A DNA stretch of 61,147 bases from a virus: positions 1-61,147 of the IMG/VR virus record IMGVR_UViG_3300042472_000140, one strand, 5' to 3'. A program made the position numbers and the translations under genes. Shown piece by piece: positions 1 to 6,872 of this stretch; position 1 is the first letter of the stretch; each line of letters begins with the position of its first letter. The notes under the pieces were generated by a model. That model was not told the DNA's origin and ran no database searches. It worked only from the letters and a program-made list of their open reading frames with translations.

Positions 1-127
1 GAGGGCTTTAAAATGCGTGTCAAGGTTCTCGTTAACTTCTTCTGACGGTATGATGATCGTCTTTGACTGTCCTACGATCACCTTTGACGCACGTCCCAAC
101 CCAGCAAAGTCCACGTTGGCAACGTTG
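1..127. repeat. Terminal direct repeat, left copy (circular closure)
   Basis: Identical to 61021-61147. The groEL reading frame runs in frame across the join, so the record is a circular or circularly permuted genome of about 61,020 bp. A repeat of exactly 127 bp is more likely an assembler k-mer overlap than a physical terminal repeat; that last point is inference. Confidence 0.95.
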
Positions 128-1038
128 TCACCAGTTGTTGCAGAGTAGTACTTACCACCCAGCGCAATAGCCAAGTCGGTCATCAACTCGTCCTGACGGT
201 AACCCATGCTCGGAGGTATGATGTTAGCAGCCTTGATTCTGCCCTCGTACACGTTCTTGTTCAACGTCTGTATCGTCTGTAAGTTCATCTGACCGATAAT
301 CAACAAAGACTCTCCTCTCTCGATGATTGGTCCCAAGATGGCGATCATGTGCTCCAAGTTAGTGATCTCCTGGTTGGTGATAAGAACGTACGGGTTATTC
401 AACACGCACTCGTTCTTACGAACGTCGTTCACAAAGAACCTACTAGTGAAGCCTCTGTCTACCTTGATGCCGTTAACAATCTCTGTGTGTGTCTTGGTCG
501 TTCGACTGTTCTCAACGGTTACGTGTGACACCTTGCTGTACGTGTCAGCGATAATAGCACCCAACCTTGCGTCGTTGTTAGCCGAGATGGTAGCAACGTC
601 TAAAAGTCTTTTGCCACTCACTGGCTTAGACATCTTGACCAACTGTGCGTCCATCTTCTCTGCGATGTCGTTTATGTGTCTTATTACCTCCGTCGTGTTG
701 GTTAGCTCGTCGATCTCCTCGTCAGCTGCGTTAATAATCGCTCCAGTGAGAACCACAGAGGTCGTAGTGCCATCACCTGCCATAGTAGCTGTCTGTGAGG
801 CTGCCTGACGGACTAGCTGCACCGCTAAGTTCTCAACTGGGTCGAATAGATTAATTCCCTTTGCGACGGACACACCGTCCTTCGTTATTGTTATGCCTCC
901 AGTGTGGAGTTCCGACTCCATAAGAACCGTGTTGCCCATCGGTCCTAGGGTTGATCCTACCGCCTGGTCGATCTTGCGTATTCCGTCCTTTAACTTCTGA
1001 CGACCTTCCTCGTCAAAGAATAATTGTTTTACTATCAT
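1..1038 (-). CDS. groEL: Chaperonin GroEL, N-terminal part (continues at 61020)
   Basis: ATP-dependent cytosolic folding chamber. The ATG is at 1038 behind an AT-rich leader. Reading on across the circle to 60475 gives about 527 residues, against about 548 for E. coli GroEL. The N-terminal equatorial domain is visible: STLGPMGNTV, GGITITKDGVSVAKG, and the ATPase signature AGDGTTT with the catalytic Asp near residue 89. It follows four small conserved phage genes on the same strand. A full-length chaperonin in a phage of this size is uncommon; it probably folds capsid or tail proteins, which is inference. Confidence 0.95.
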   Translation of the reverse strand, partial: MIVKQLFFDEEGRQKLKDGIRKIDQAVGSTLGPMGNTVLMESELHTGGITITKDGVSVAKGINLFDPVENLAVQLVRQAASQTATMAGDGTTTSVVLTGAIINAADEEIDELTNTTEVIRHINDIAEKMDAQLVKMSKPVSGKRLLDVATISANNDARLGAIIADTYSKVSHVTVENSRTTKTHTEIVNGIKVDRGFTSRFFVNDVRKNECVLNNPYVLITNQEITNLEHMIAILGPIIERGESLLIIGQMNLQTIQTLNKNVYEGRIKAANIIPPSMGYRQDELMTDLAIALGGKYYSATTGDNVANVDFAGLGRASKVIVGQSKTIIIPSEEVNENLDTHFKAL

Positions 1039-1054
1039 TTAATTTAATTTTATG

Positions 1055-1062
1055 CGAATATA
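1055..1062 (-). promoter_or_regulatory. Possible -7 box before groEL
   Basis: On the minus strand this reads TATATTCG, one mismatch from the Bacteroidota -7 consensus TAnnTTTG, 16 nt before the groEL ATG with an AT-rich leader between. No clear -33 element. Confidence 0.35.
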
Positions 1063-1063
1063 G

Positions 1064-1405
1064 TTATTTTATATTAAACTTCTCGTCGTAGTGCGATAAA
1101 ACTTTATCTGCAAACAACATCGGGTCCGAGTGCTTGACATCCGTGGCAGATATCACCGCCCTGCGCCACAGCTCAGACCGATGGATGTCGTGTGCTGACT
1201 TTCTGTCGGACTCCTGGTTGATGTGACTAGTGACGCAGTCTTCAATTGATTCAAAGCTACCGAACCTGGACATTAAAAATACGAACTCTGACGGAGAACG
1301 TGTTTCCTTGAAAGCCTTCAACGAGTCAGACAGAACTTGTGATGCGTCATCATCTTCAATTATCCTTACTATGTAGCTCCTAAACTCGTCCCTCAAACTG
1401 AACAT
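1064..1405 (-). CDS. Hypothetical protein, 113 aa
   Basis: Start placed at the ATG at 1405 (MFSLRDEF), which overlaps the upstream gene by 13 bp; an upstream in-frame start at 1489 would overlap it by nearly 100 bp. The protein is charged and mostly helical, with no recognised domain. It lies directly upstream of groEL and is probably cotranscribed with it. Confidence 0.6.
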   Translation of the reverse strand: MFSLRDEFRSYIVRIIEDDDASQVLSDSLKAFKETRSPSEFVFLMSRFGSFESIEDCVTSHINQESDRKSAHDIHRSELWRRAVISATDVKHSDPMLFADKVLSHYDEKFNIK

Positions 1406-1695
1406 ACGTCGTAGTTTTCTTTGTACATGTACTCGTAGCTCACCTCCATCGGTGCAAAGCGTGACACTCGGAACGCTGGCTCCTGCCAACGACCTCCAAG
1501 CAACGGTTGGGGGATGGCTCCGTTACGTATCTCGTCCAATAATAAACCCGTCACTATACCGTCGTTGTCTAACACCTCCCGAATGGTGTACATGCTGTCT
1601 TTTTTAACCCATGTTCTGTATGCCTTCGAAACGAACATCAGCTGGTCAGCCTTGATGCTGTCGTCGATACATACGACTGATTGTCCTTTAGTCAT
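1393..1695 (-). CDS. Conserved small phage protein, 100 aa
   Basis: Contains a pattern I recognise from many phage and Bacteroidota hypothetical proteins: VVCIDDS, YTIREVLDNDG, GLLLDEIRN, then EPAFRVSRFAPM. Function unknown. The start overlaps the upstream stop by 4 bp. Confidence 0.65.
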   Translation of the reverse strand: MTKGQSVVCIDDSIKADQLMFVSKAYRTWVKKDSMYTIREVLDNDGIVTGLLLDEIRNGAIPQPLLGGRWQEPAFRVSRFAPMEVSYEYMYKENYDVCSV

Positions 1696-2072
1696 CTGTT
1701 CTTTAGTTCTTCGTTAAACGTCTCCAGGTACATCTCATCATTACAGAACCCTCCGTCAAGTATCGCCTCGATGTGGTCCGTAGCCAAGTCCTTTATCAAG
1801 ATCCACTCAGTCTCCAATAACCTATTCATGTCCTTGTCGTAGTTACGACCCCACCTAAGGTACTCCCGTCGTGTCGACCACTCACCGTCGTCGTACACCG
1901 AGATATCTGTGTAGTCCATATCGTCGAAGACCCTCCTTGAATAATCACTCCCACCGTCCACAGCGTAGTACCGACCGTTCGCATCTTTGTGCGAAACAAA
2001 GTCGTGTCTGTTAGTCGAAACGATGACCGTCCCGTCTGGTGTCCTAATTGCATTATACAGTACTCTCTTCAT
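1692..2072 (-). CDS. Conserved phage protein, 126 aa
   Basis: Carries the hallmark of a widespread uncharacterised phage family: TPDGTVIVS, RHDFVSHKDANGRYYAVDGGSDYSRR, then an acidic region and DHIEAIL near the end. Function unknown. Overlaps genes on both sides, consistent with a compact early operon. Confidence 0.65.
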   Translation of the reverse strand: MKRVLYNAIRTPDGTVIVSTNRHDFVSHKDANGRYYAVDGGSDYSRRVFDDMDYTDISVYDDGEWSTRREYLRWGRNYDKDMNRLLETEWILIKDLATDHIEAILDGGFCNDEMYLETFNEELKNR

Positions 2073-2241
2073 CCTCGATTTTTTTTAAAATTAATTGTCT
2101 GTTATACTCCTCCCTCTCGACGGCTTCAAACTCGTCCGCCCGAAGGTACTTCTTTATTCTTAGATCTGACAAATGAAGTTGATGTTTTAATCCATTCATG
2201 TTGTCTTGCTCTATTATCATCCGTTCTACAAAACTGACCAT
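2053..2241 (-). CDS. Small helical phage protein, 62 aa
   Basis: Starts with VSFVERMIIEQ, resembling short coiled-coil phage proteins with an N-terminal R-M-I-x-E pattern. Lys/Glu rich. First gene of the unit that ends in groES, and immediately downstream of an iteron-hairpin region. Confidence 0.5.
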   Translation of the reverse strand: MVSFVERMIIEQDNMNGLKHQLHLSDLRIKKYLRADEFEAVEREEYNRQLILKKIEDEESTV

Positions 2242-2430
2242 GGTTTAAGTTAAATGTCGCTGTAACCCCCGTCCTGCCTACATTGTGTCGCAACTGTGCT
2301 GCAAAATGCTGCTGTAGTGTCGCAAAAATGCTGCTAGATTTCGGCTTAACGCTCTGATTATTAATTGTTTATCTGTTTTTAGTGTCGCTGGAGCGTCTCC
2401 GACGAAATTTTTTTTTTTTTTTTATTGTGA

Positions 2431-2455
2431 GGGTGCAATTATTCTTATTGCACCC
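2431..2455. terminator. Hairpin in iteron module A
   Basis: Nine-bp stem GGGTGCAAT/ATTGCACCC with a 7-nt loop, followed on the plus strand by CTACTTTTTTTTT about 13 nt later. Could terminate transcription or be a replication structure; its sequence differs from the hairpin in module B while its position is conserved. Confidence 0.5.
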
Positions 2456-2503
2456 CCTTTATATAGGCTACTTTTTTTTTCAAATTATATTTCTTCTTTT
2501 TTC

Positions 2504-2522
2504 CTACACAGCAACACTAAAA
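2504..2522 (-). repeat. 19-bp repeat TTTTAGTGTTGCTGTGTAG, copy A
   Basis: Perfect inverse copy of 9427-9445. It marks the homologous core of the two iteron-hairpin modules. Confidence 0.85.
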
Positions 2523-2679
2523 GAAAGAAAGAGTAGTGGTAGTAAGGATCTAGCTGATTTTTTTGCGACATTTTTGCGACATTCTGCGACATTTACCTAC
2601 ACGATTTTGGTTGAATTTTGCGAAAAATCAGTTTTTGAGCAAAAAATAGAGCCGAAATAATTATCCGACAAACATTCGG

Positions 2680-3054
2680 CTAGTCTAAAATCTGTCTCGA
2701 AATTGTAGATTCTCCATAATGTTTAATGTAGCTAACCGCATACTGAACTCCATCCATTTCATAGAACCATACAATCTCGTCCTCTAAAATATTTGAGTGC
2801 TCGCCAATACTTGGTCTATTATAGTTTTGTGCGTCCGTCTTTAATAACTCTCTTAAGTACTCGTTAATGAATTTATCGTCCGATGTCATGTACTGAACTC
2901 CCTCGTAACCTTTTTCATCAAGCTCGTACCATTCTCTCTGTGGTTCATCCATAACACTTGGTGTGTATGTAGCTGGATTATATCTTTCAACTTGTGCCGT
3001 CGTAGTGAACATCATTCCGATTGTCATTGCTACTGTTAAAATTACTGTTCTCAT
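2680..3054 (-). CDS. Secreted protein with signal peptide, 124 aa
   Basis: Start chosen at 3054 (MRTVILTVAMTIGMMFTTTAQ), a typical type I signal peptide ending near TTAQ; the upstream in-frame start would put residues before it that make no sense. The mature part is acidic and Tyr-rich with no recognised domain. Export to the periplasm suggests a role in host-envelope modification or exclusion, which is inference. Confidence 0.65.
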   Translation of the reverse strand: MRTVILTVAMTIGMMFTTTAQVERYNPATYTPSVMDEPQREWYELDEKGYEGVQYMTSDDKFINEYLRELLKTDAQNYNRPSIGEHSNILEDEIVWFYEMDGVQYAVSYIKHYGESTISRQILD

Positions 3055-3104
3055 CTTTATTAGTTTTAAGTTTATGCTTCGTTGCATACCTTAAATATAA
3101 GCAT

Positions 3105-3142
3105 AAAAAAACCGTCCAATCAGCTTAATGTGATGGACGGTT
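3105..3142 (-). terminator. Intrinsic terminator after the 155-aa gene
   Basis: On the minus strand: stem AACCGTCCA/TGGACGGTT (9 bp, 15-nt loop) followed by TTTTTTT. Confidence 0.85.
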
Positions 3143-3164
3143 AATAATTTAGGTTGAACGGTAG

Positions 3165-3632
3165 TTACAACTTCTTTGTTGTCTTTCTAACTGTGTAGTT
3201 AGTATAAGTCTTACCTCCTGATCCACCTTCTACTGGATTACCACTTGCGTCAGTCTGCATTCTAGTCTTTACTCCCTTGTGAGCTTCGTATTGTGCCTTG
3301 CTAACCATCTCAGTCTTACCGCCAACTTCTTTTCCTACAAAGTACTTATAAGGCTCTGAAAATTTCTTCTTAGCAGTGATCTTAATCTCTGGCAATGTAG
3401 TAACCTTAGATGTCTTCTTAGCTGTAACAGTTACCTCAGGTAAAGTCTTTACTGCTGGTTTACTTGCAGTTGTCTTCTTTACTGGTGTAGAAGATACAGA
3501 TTTAGATTGAGCAACAGTCTTCTTAACTGGTGTGTTAATCTTCTTGAATGCTGGAATAGTTTCCATAGTGCTAATCATAGTACCCTTCTTTGGAGGATTA
3601 CCAGCAGCCATGTTTCTTTGTGTAAATGCCAT
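3165..3632 (-). CDS. Lys/Thr-rich protein with two LPEVxVTAKK repeats, 155 aa
   Basis: Low-complexity, highly basic protein. Residues about 63-90 contain TLPEVTVTAKK and TLPEIKITAKK in tandem, resembling the TonB-box-like LxEVxVTA region of Bacteroidota outer-membrane receptors. Several VKKT repeats precede them, and the C-terminus has a short Gly-rich and Tyr/Thr segment. A leadered TACCTTTG box lies at 3662-3669 and a strong terminator follows, so it is probably expressed alone. Function unknown. Confidence 0.6.
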   Translation of the reverse strand: MAFTQRNMAAGNPPKKGTMISTMETIPAFKKINTPVKKTVAQSKSVSSTPVKKTTASKPAVKTLPEVTVTAKKTSKVTTLPEIKITAKKKFSEPYKYFVGKEVGGKTEMVSKAQYEAHKGVKTRMQTDASGNPVEGGSGGKTYTNYTVRKTTKKL

Positions 3633-3661
3633 AACGTTATTTTTTTAGTTTGTATACCCTG

Positions 3662-3669
3662 CAAAGGTA
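3662..3669 (-). promoter_or_regulatory. -7 box TACCTTTG for the 155-aa gene
   Basis: Exact Bacteroidota TAnnTTTG match on the minus strand, 29 nt before the start codon; the leader is T/A-rich. Confidence 0.65.
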
Positions 3670-3673
3670 ATGA

Positions 3674-3865
3674 TTATTTTTTATATCTCTTCACTTCTTT
3701 ATACCTTCCCAACACAGAGTCGCCTATGCCGACACCCTTTACAACCGTCTTCTTTACCAACCCGTTCGATCGCTTGACTACCTTGACAGTCTCCCTCGCT
3801 GCGTTCTCCTTGCCGTCAACACCCCTGGTGACAGTGCTGCTTGTCTTTGTCTTGTTCTTTCTCAT
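3674..3865 (-). CDS. Small basic protein, 63 aa
   Basis: Very Lys/Arg/Val rich (KVVKRSNGLVKKTVVKGVG), predicted nucleic-acid binding by charge only. The -7 box TAACTTTG ends 4 nt before its ATG, so the transcript is probably leaderless. Confidence 0.55.
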   Translation of the reverse strand: MRKNKTKTSSTVTRGVDGKENAARETVKVVKRSNGLVKKTVVKGVGIGDSVLGRYKEVKRYKK

Positions 3866-3869
3866 AGAG

Positions 3870-3877
3870 CAAAGTTA
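3870..3877 (-). promoter_or_regulatory. Leaderless -7 box TAACTTTG
   Basis: TAnnTTTG on the minus strand with a 4-nt gap to the ATG at 3865, placing the expected transcription start at or next to the start codon. Confidence 0.55.
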
Positions 3878-4002
3878 ATGAAAATATTAGTATTAGTGCA
3901 TTATGACGCACTATCTTGCTTAATTAAGTATAGATGATCGGAAAATAACCGATTAAGTGCTTTATATTGCACAAATTAGAAGTAATACTGTGCAGAAAAA
4001 TG

Positions 4003-4632
4003 TTATATATTTGGGGGGAGTTTATTACTTTTCTTTAAATTATCTATCGCCCATAACGGCTGGAAGTTTGTGTAGTGACTTAATCTTATTACATCTTCTT
4101 CAATTTTAGCACTATCCAATGGTATTATGTGATCTAAATGCCACCCGTAATAAATATTATTATTCCAATTCATTCCATCTGTAAATTTTGATTCTATATA
4201 TTCTTTAAAAAATTCAATGCTACACCCAAGTATTTCTTCGGATCTTCTATTTTTTACTGTACCTATGTATTTAAAACATCTTCTAATACTATCTCTCAAT
4301 CTTCGTTTAAGTATATATAGTTCATTTGATTTATATTTTTGATAGTGTTTTTTATTTCTTTTTAATGCTGCGTCTTTATTTTTTTTATTATATTCAGATA
4401 TTTTATCATAGTTATTCTCTCGATAATTTTTCTGTGCTTGAATATGTTTTTCCCTATTCTCAATTACGTATTTTTTAGCATATTTACACCTTTCTAATTT
4501 ATTTATATTCTTTAGAAAACATTCTTTACAGTCACTTCTAAATCTTATGTCTCCATTATTTTTTTTGCCTTTTTTGTAAAAGCAAGATATTTCAAGCAAC
4601 TCTTTGCATTTAGTACATCTCTTAATTTTCAT
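4003..4632 (-). CDS. HNH endonuclease with N-terminal zinc finger
   Basis: 209 residues. The N-terminus has a Cys4 zinc-binding pattern (CTKC at residues 6-9, CKEC near 35-38), a long basic middle (KKHYQKYKS), then the HNH nuclease: WHLDHIIPLDSA, LSHYTNFQPLWAIDN and LKKSNK, giving His-Asp-His, Asn and a final Lys/Asn. This is the layout of phage homing-type HNH nucleases. Much more AT-rich than its neighbours, consistent with recent acquisition. No intron boundaries could be recognised, so it is probably free-standing. Confidence 0.85.
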   Translation of the reverse strand: MKIKRCTKCKELLEISCFYKKGKKNNGDIRFRSDCKECFLKNINKLERCKYAKKYVIENREKHIQAQKNYRENNYDKISEYNKKNKDAALKRNKKHYQKYKSNELYILKRRLRDSIRRCFKYIGTVKNRRSEEILGCSIEFFKEYIESKFTDGMNWNNNIYYGWHLDHIIPLDSAKIEEDVIRLSHYTNFQPLWAIDNLKKSNKLPPNI

Positions 4633-4643
4633 GATAAAAAAAT

Positions 4644-4714
4644 ACCCTCTAGGGTTCAGCGTGGACGTGCTTACTTCCTAAAGGGTTTTATAATGTCTTA
4701 CATTCTGCGTCCAC
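4644..4714 (-). promoter_or_regulatory. Structured leader of the HNH gene
   Basis: On the minus strand the leader has a 7-bp stem (GTGGACG 4661-4667 with CGTCCAC 4708-4714) and then a short hairpin ACCC-UAGA-GGGU followed by AUUUUUUU just before the ATG. This arrangement resembles an attenuator. Inference only. Confidence 0.4.
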
Positions 4715-4726
4715 TCAGATGATATA

Positions 4727-4734
4727 CAAATATA
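4727..4734 (-). promoter_or_regulatory. -7 box TATATTTG for the HNH gene
   Basis: Exact TAnnTTTG match on the minus strand about 95 nt upstream of the HNH start codon; no obvious -33 element. Confidence 0.5.
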
Positions 4735-5076
4735 ATGATTTTTTTTAATATCATATATGCGGAGTGTTTATATAATATATACGTTTCAGGTAGAGTCGAC
4801 GCATAGGAAAACGGATTACAAACAGCATGGGGGGTGCTGATTTCCAGTCTTTCCGTCAGATTTTCTAGCTTTTTGTGTGGGGTGCAGTCCTACCTAGCTA
4901 CAGTCACGTTGTATGGTGGTTCCGTTGTGCTGTAGGTATCATGTTACGACCTATTGACCTACCGTTCGTCTGACTGACTAACTGTCTGTTGTTCAGCGAT
5001 GTAAGTTCTATTTTACATAATATACCTTATAGGACAAGTCAACCTATCGCACTGTCTGTCAGTCTGTTAGTGAATC

Positions 5077-5117
5077 CATACGTACGTGTGTACGTGTGCG
5101 CATACGTGCGTGTGTGT
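5077..5117. repeat. 41-nt alternating purine-pyrimidine tract
   Basis: Uninterrupted pyrimidine-purine alternation mixing CG, TG and TA steps (CATACGTACGTGTGTACG and onward). Such tracts can adopt Z-DNA under negative supercoiling; that property is general knowledge, its relevance here is inference. Confidence 0.75.
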
Positions 5118-5290
5118 TTCTTATATTCTTGGGACGAATGCGCTACATCCCTTTGTTTATGCGTGTTTAGGCATGGAATAACATCACCTCCCCATCTCCC
5201 CACATTAAATGTGAGTTTATCTGTCTGTCTGTTGTTATATCTGTCAATCGTTGCTGTGACTGAGTTGTAGCGTTATTGGTACTTGGTGGG

Positions 5291-5324
5291 CTACGTAGTT
5301 CTACTTAGATCGATCTACGTAGTT
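5291..5324. promoter_or_regulatory. Operator-like direct repeats CTACGTAGTT x2
   Basis: Two exact 10-bp repeats at 5291-5300 and 5315-5324, spaced 24 bp start to start. Each contains the palindrome CTACGTAG. They lie 35-70 bp upstream of the early promoter's -33 element, a usual place for a regulator site. Confidence 0.45.
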
Positions 5325-5358
5325 ATACGTATTTTTAAACTTATATCAAAAAAAAGTA

Positions 5359-5388
5359 TTGTCAATCAAAAGAACCTCCGTATGTTTG
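5359..5388 (+). promoter_or_regulatory. Early rightward promoter (TTG-19-TATGTTTG)
   Basis: Bacteroidota-type promoter: TTG at 5359-5361, 19-nt spacer, -7 box TATGTTTG at 5381-5388. The transcription start would be near 5393, giving a roughly 650-nt untranslated leader before the first early gene. Confidence 0.6.
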
Positions 5389-5392
5389 TTTC

Positions 5393-5976
5393 AGTCAAGC
5401 AAACGAGCTTACTTAGTTTTTGAAATCCTTTATATATAACAAGCGACACGGGATAGGGAGTTAGCGTTAGGAGATGGTTAGTCTAGTCAGCGTATGCGAC
5501 AGAGCTAGTGAAAGTATTAACCACCGAGACACCTCTACTTAGAACGATTATCCAATGCGATGTTGAGGCAGTAAGACCCCAAAGACATCAGTTATAACAA
5601 AAGAACAATAAATAATACGTTACACCTCGGTAGTATGATTATTTAGTTTGAAGTGTGAAACCTTAAGGCATGACGGAAGCCCCAGTCTTAAGCAACTAGC
5701 GAGTAAAACCGTTCATCAGGATTTTAAACCGTTCATCACAATTGGTGAAGATAAGCGAAAGTGAATGACTAGATTTGAAATGTGTTAGCAATCGAGCTAC
5801 ACTATACGAAGGAGCGTAATCTCTGAACCCATTGATAGTATTGTAAGGGACAACAACAAATACTCAAAGTCTTGCCTAAGTAGATTGAATAGGTGCACAA
5901 GTTACATGGAGAAAGCGAGAGCTGACGGAAGTAATCGAGTAATGGAGGATAAAAACCAAGCATCGAAAAAAGGCTA
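5393..5976 (+). ncRNA. Candidate large structured RNA with ribozyme-made 3' end
   Basis: About 584 nt without a plausible gene, between the early promoter and the hammerhead cleavage site. Nested long-range helices: TACTTAG 5410-5416 with 5876-5882; TCTAGTCA 5482-5489 with 5766-5773; GCTAGT 5504-5509 with 5695-5700; ACCGAG 5523-5528 with 5627-5632. Local hairpins: CTTAAG 5662-5667/5687-5692; GTGT(T)AGC/GCTACAC 5782-5802; AGTATT/AATACT 5838-5863; AGC-GAGA-GCT (GNRA) 5914-5923. AAACCGTTCATCA is repeated at 5706 and 5726. Size and setting recall ornate phage RNAs such as GOLLD or ROOL, but I cannot assign a family. Confidence 0.65.
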
Positions 5977-6020
5977 TACAGATGTGTGTCTGTACTGATG
6001 AGTTCAAAAGAACGAAAGCT
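5972..6020 (+). ncRNA. Hammerhead ribozyme 1 (type III)
   Basis: All core elements are present. Stem III 5' strand GGC 5972-5974; U16.1 at 5975 and H17=A at 5976 (cleavage between 5976 and 5977); stem I TACAGA/TCTGTA, six perfect pairs with a TGTGTG loop (5977-5994); CTGATGA 5995-6001; stem II GTTC-AAAA-GAAC 6002-6013; GAAA 6014-6017; stem III 3' strand GCT 6018-6020. Stem III is short (A-U plus three pairs), so cleavage may be slow or need stabilisation. It ends 21 nt before the first early start codon and would separate the upstream RNA from the mRNA. Confidence 0.88.
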
Positions 6021-6041
6021 AACCAATTAAAAATAACGACC

Positions 6042-6281
6042 ATGAATGAATTATCATTAAAAGCGTTACTACTTGACACCATTACTTATTTAAAGTTTGG
6101 TACTCATTTATCAAGTAACTACAAGTCAACAAAGAAAGAGTTATGTATTCTTTTAGGACAGAAAACAAATATATCAGCTAGTCAGTTGTTGAATGGAATC
6201 GGACTTGTTTACAAGGATAACGGCAAAGAAGTTGAATTTTGGGCAACAATAGACAAGTTTGATGCTGAGAAATATTTATAG
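6042..6281 (+). CDS. Hypothetical protein, 79 aa, first early gene
   Basis: Start at the ATG 6042 (MNELSLKALL) after an AT-rich leader just behind hammerhead ribozyme 1; an upstream in-frame start would lie inside the ribozyme. No recognised domain. If the ribozyme cleaves, this mRNA begins at 5977 with a structured 5'-OH end. Confidence 0.6.
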   Translation: MNELSLKALLLDTITYLKFGTHLSSNYKSTKKELCILLGQKTNISASQLLNGIGLVYKDNGKEVEFWATIDKFDAEKYL

Positions 6282-6308
6282 TAATTAACCACCAAACACC
6301 ACCACACC

Positions 6309-6416
6309 ATGAGCGTAAAAATCATTAGAATTGAGGGGAAGTTCGAGGTAATCGGATACTTTCAAGAAGGCGTACTAGTAAGAGAGCGCAAGAGATTAGT
6401 AAGAGACTGGAGATAA
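6309..6416 (+). CDS. Small protein, 35 aa
   Basis: Short ORF starting MSVKIIRIEGKFEVIGYF, with an AT-rich leader and basic C-terminus (RKRLVRDW). Probably real given the dense packing of small genes here, but unsupported by homology. Confidence 0.4.
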   Translation: MSVKIIRIEGKFEVIGYFQEGVLVRERKRLVRDWR

Positions 6417-6420
6417 TCGG

Positions 6421-6436
6421 TCACCCTTAGGGGTGA
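6421..6436. other. Small hairpin TCACCC-TTAG-GGGTGA
   Basis: Six-bp stem with a 4-nt loop in the gap before the 71-aa gene, without a following T-run. Could be an RNA processing or stability element. Confidence 0.35.
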
Positions 6437-6508
6437 TTGAATGGTCTCATATCAAAACAATACCTTAAGAAGATAGATTAAGTAATTAACGTATAAAAAT
6501 TAGAAATT

Positions 6509-6724
6509 ATGAAAACGATACAAATTAGAATATCAAGAAGTTATTTTAAAGAAACATTTATAGATGTAGAAGTTGAAGACGGAGAATTAGATATAGATTT
6601 TTTAGTTAGTGATAAAGAAATAGATAAACGTTTAGAGGATGCGATTGAAATTGCTGATTTGATAGACGGAGAAACTGACTATGAATGGACAGATGAAACA
6701 GATAATAACGGTGGACATTTATGA
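6509..6724 (+). CDS. Acidic protein, 71 aa
   Basis: Strongly acidic (DVEVEDGELDIDF, ETDYEWTDETDNNG) with a basic N-terminal strand MKTIQIRISR. Stop overlaps the next start as ATGA. Small acidic early proteins in phages are sometimes DNA mimics or inhibitors; no evidence for that here beyond charge. Confidence 0.6.
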   Translation: MKTIQIRISRSYFKETFIDVEVEDGELDIDFLVSDKEIDKRLEDAIEIADLIDGETDYEWTDETDNNGGHL

Positions 6725-6867
6725 AATTTGAACTTCAATTTAAGACCTCAAACGGCTTGTACAAGAACTTCAGTAAGACGTTCAACAGCGAGAAACATCG
6801 GGACAACTTCATCGACAAGATGGAGCGAGAGTTCGGATGGAAATTAATAGGAATGACTAAAAACTAG
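6721..6867 (+). CDS. Small protein, 48 aa
   Basis: Translationally coupled to the previous gene by an ATGA overlap. MKFELQFKTSNGLYKNFSKTF; predicted beta-strand then helix. No recognised family. Confidence 0.5.
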   Translation: MKFELQFKTSNGLYKNFSKTFNSEKHRDNFIDKMEREFGWKLIGMTKN

Positions 6868-6872
6868 AAATT

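Larger units (their letters stand above)
2242..2679. promoter_or_regulatory. Iteron-hairpin module A (intergenic, 438 bp)
   Basis: No credible gene. TGTCGC occurs at 2255, 2286, 2318 and 2383. The inverse GCGACA occurs three times in a cluster, in the run tttttGCGACAtttttGCGACattctGCGACA at about 2564-2590. Between them lie a T16 tract, a hairpin at 2431-2455, CTACTTTTTTT and the 19-mer at 2504-2522. Module B (9337-9632) has the same parts in the same order relative to transcription, but opposite on the molecule. An origin or operator role is inference. Confidence 0.7.
4735..5340. other. Gene-free stretch upstream of the early promoter
   Basis: About 600 bp with no convincing gene. The plus strand is T/G-rich with CTGT/CTGA runs, a 41-nt alternating purine-pyrimidine tract (5077-5117) and the CTACGTAGTT repeats (5291-5324). 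I see scattered short inverted repeats but no nested structure. It separates the leftward HNH unit from the rightward early unit. Confidence 0.6.

Noticed and set aside
323-808. 161-aa plus-strand ORF
   Set aside because: Exactly antisense to the groEL coding sequence, with no family and improbable composition.
2382-2660. 92-aa plus-strand ORF
   Set aside because: Runs through the iteron, T16 tract and hairpin; poly-Phe from the T tract shows it is not a gene.
4003-4734. Group I or II intron around the HNH gene
   Set aside because: I could not identify P7-like, J-region or domain V elements or plausible exon junctions; the HNH gene is treated as free-standing.
4989-5270. 93-aa plus-strand ORF
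   Set aside because: Low-complexity Cys/Val/Leu translation of T/G-rich repeats including the alternating tract; no start context or family.
5802-6082. Two minus-strand ORFs of 68-74 aa
   Set aside because: Antisense to the structured RNA, ribozyme and first early gene; no family and no promoter in that direction.
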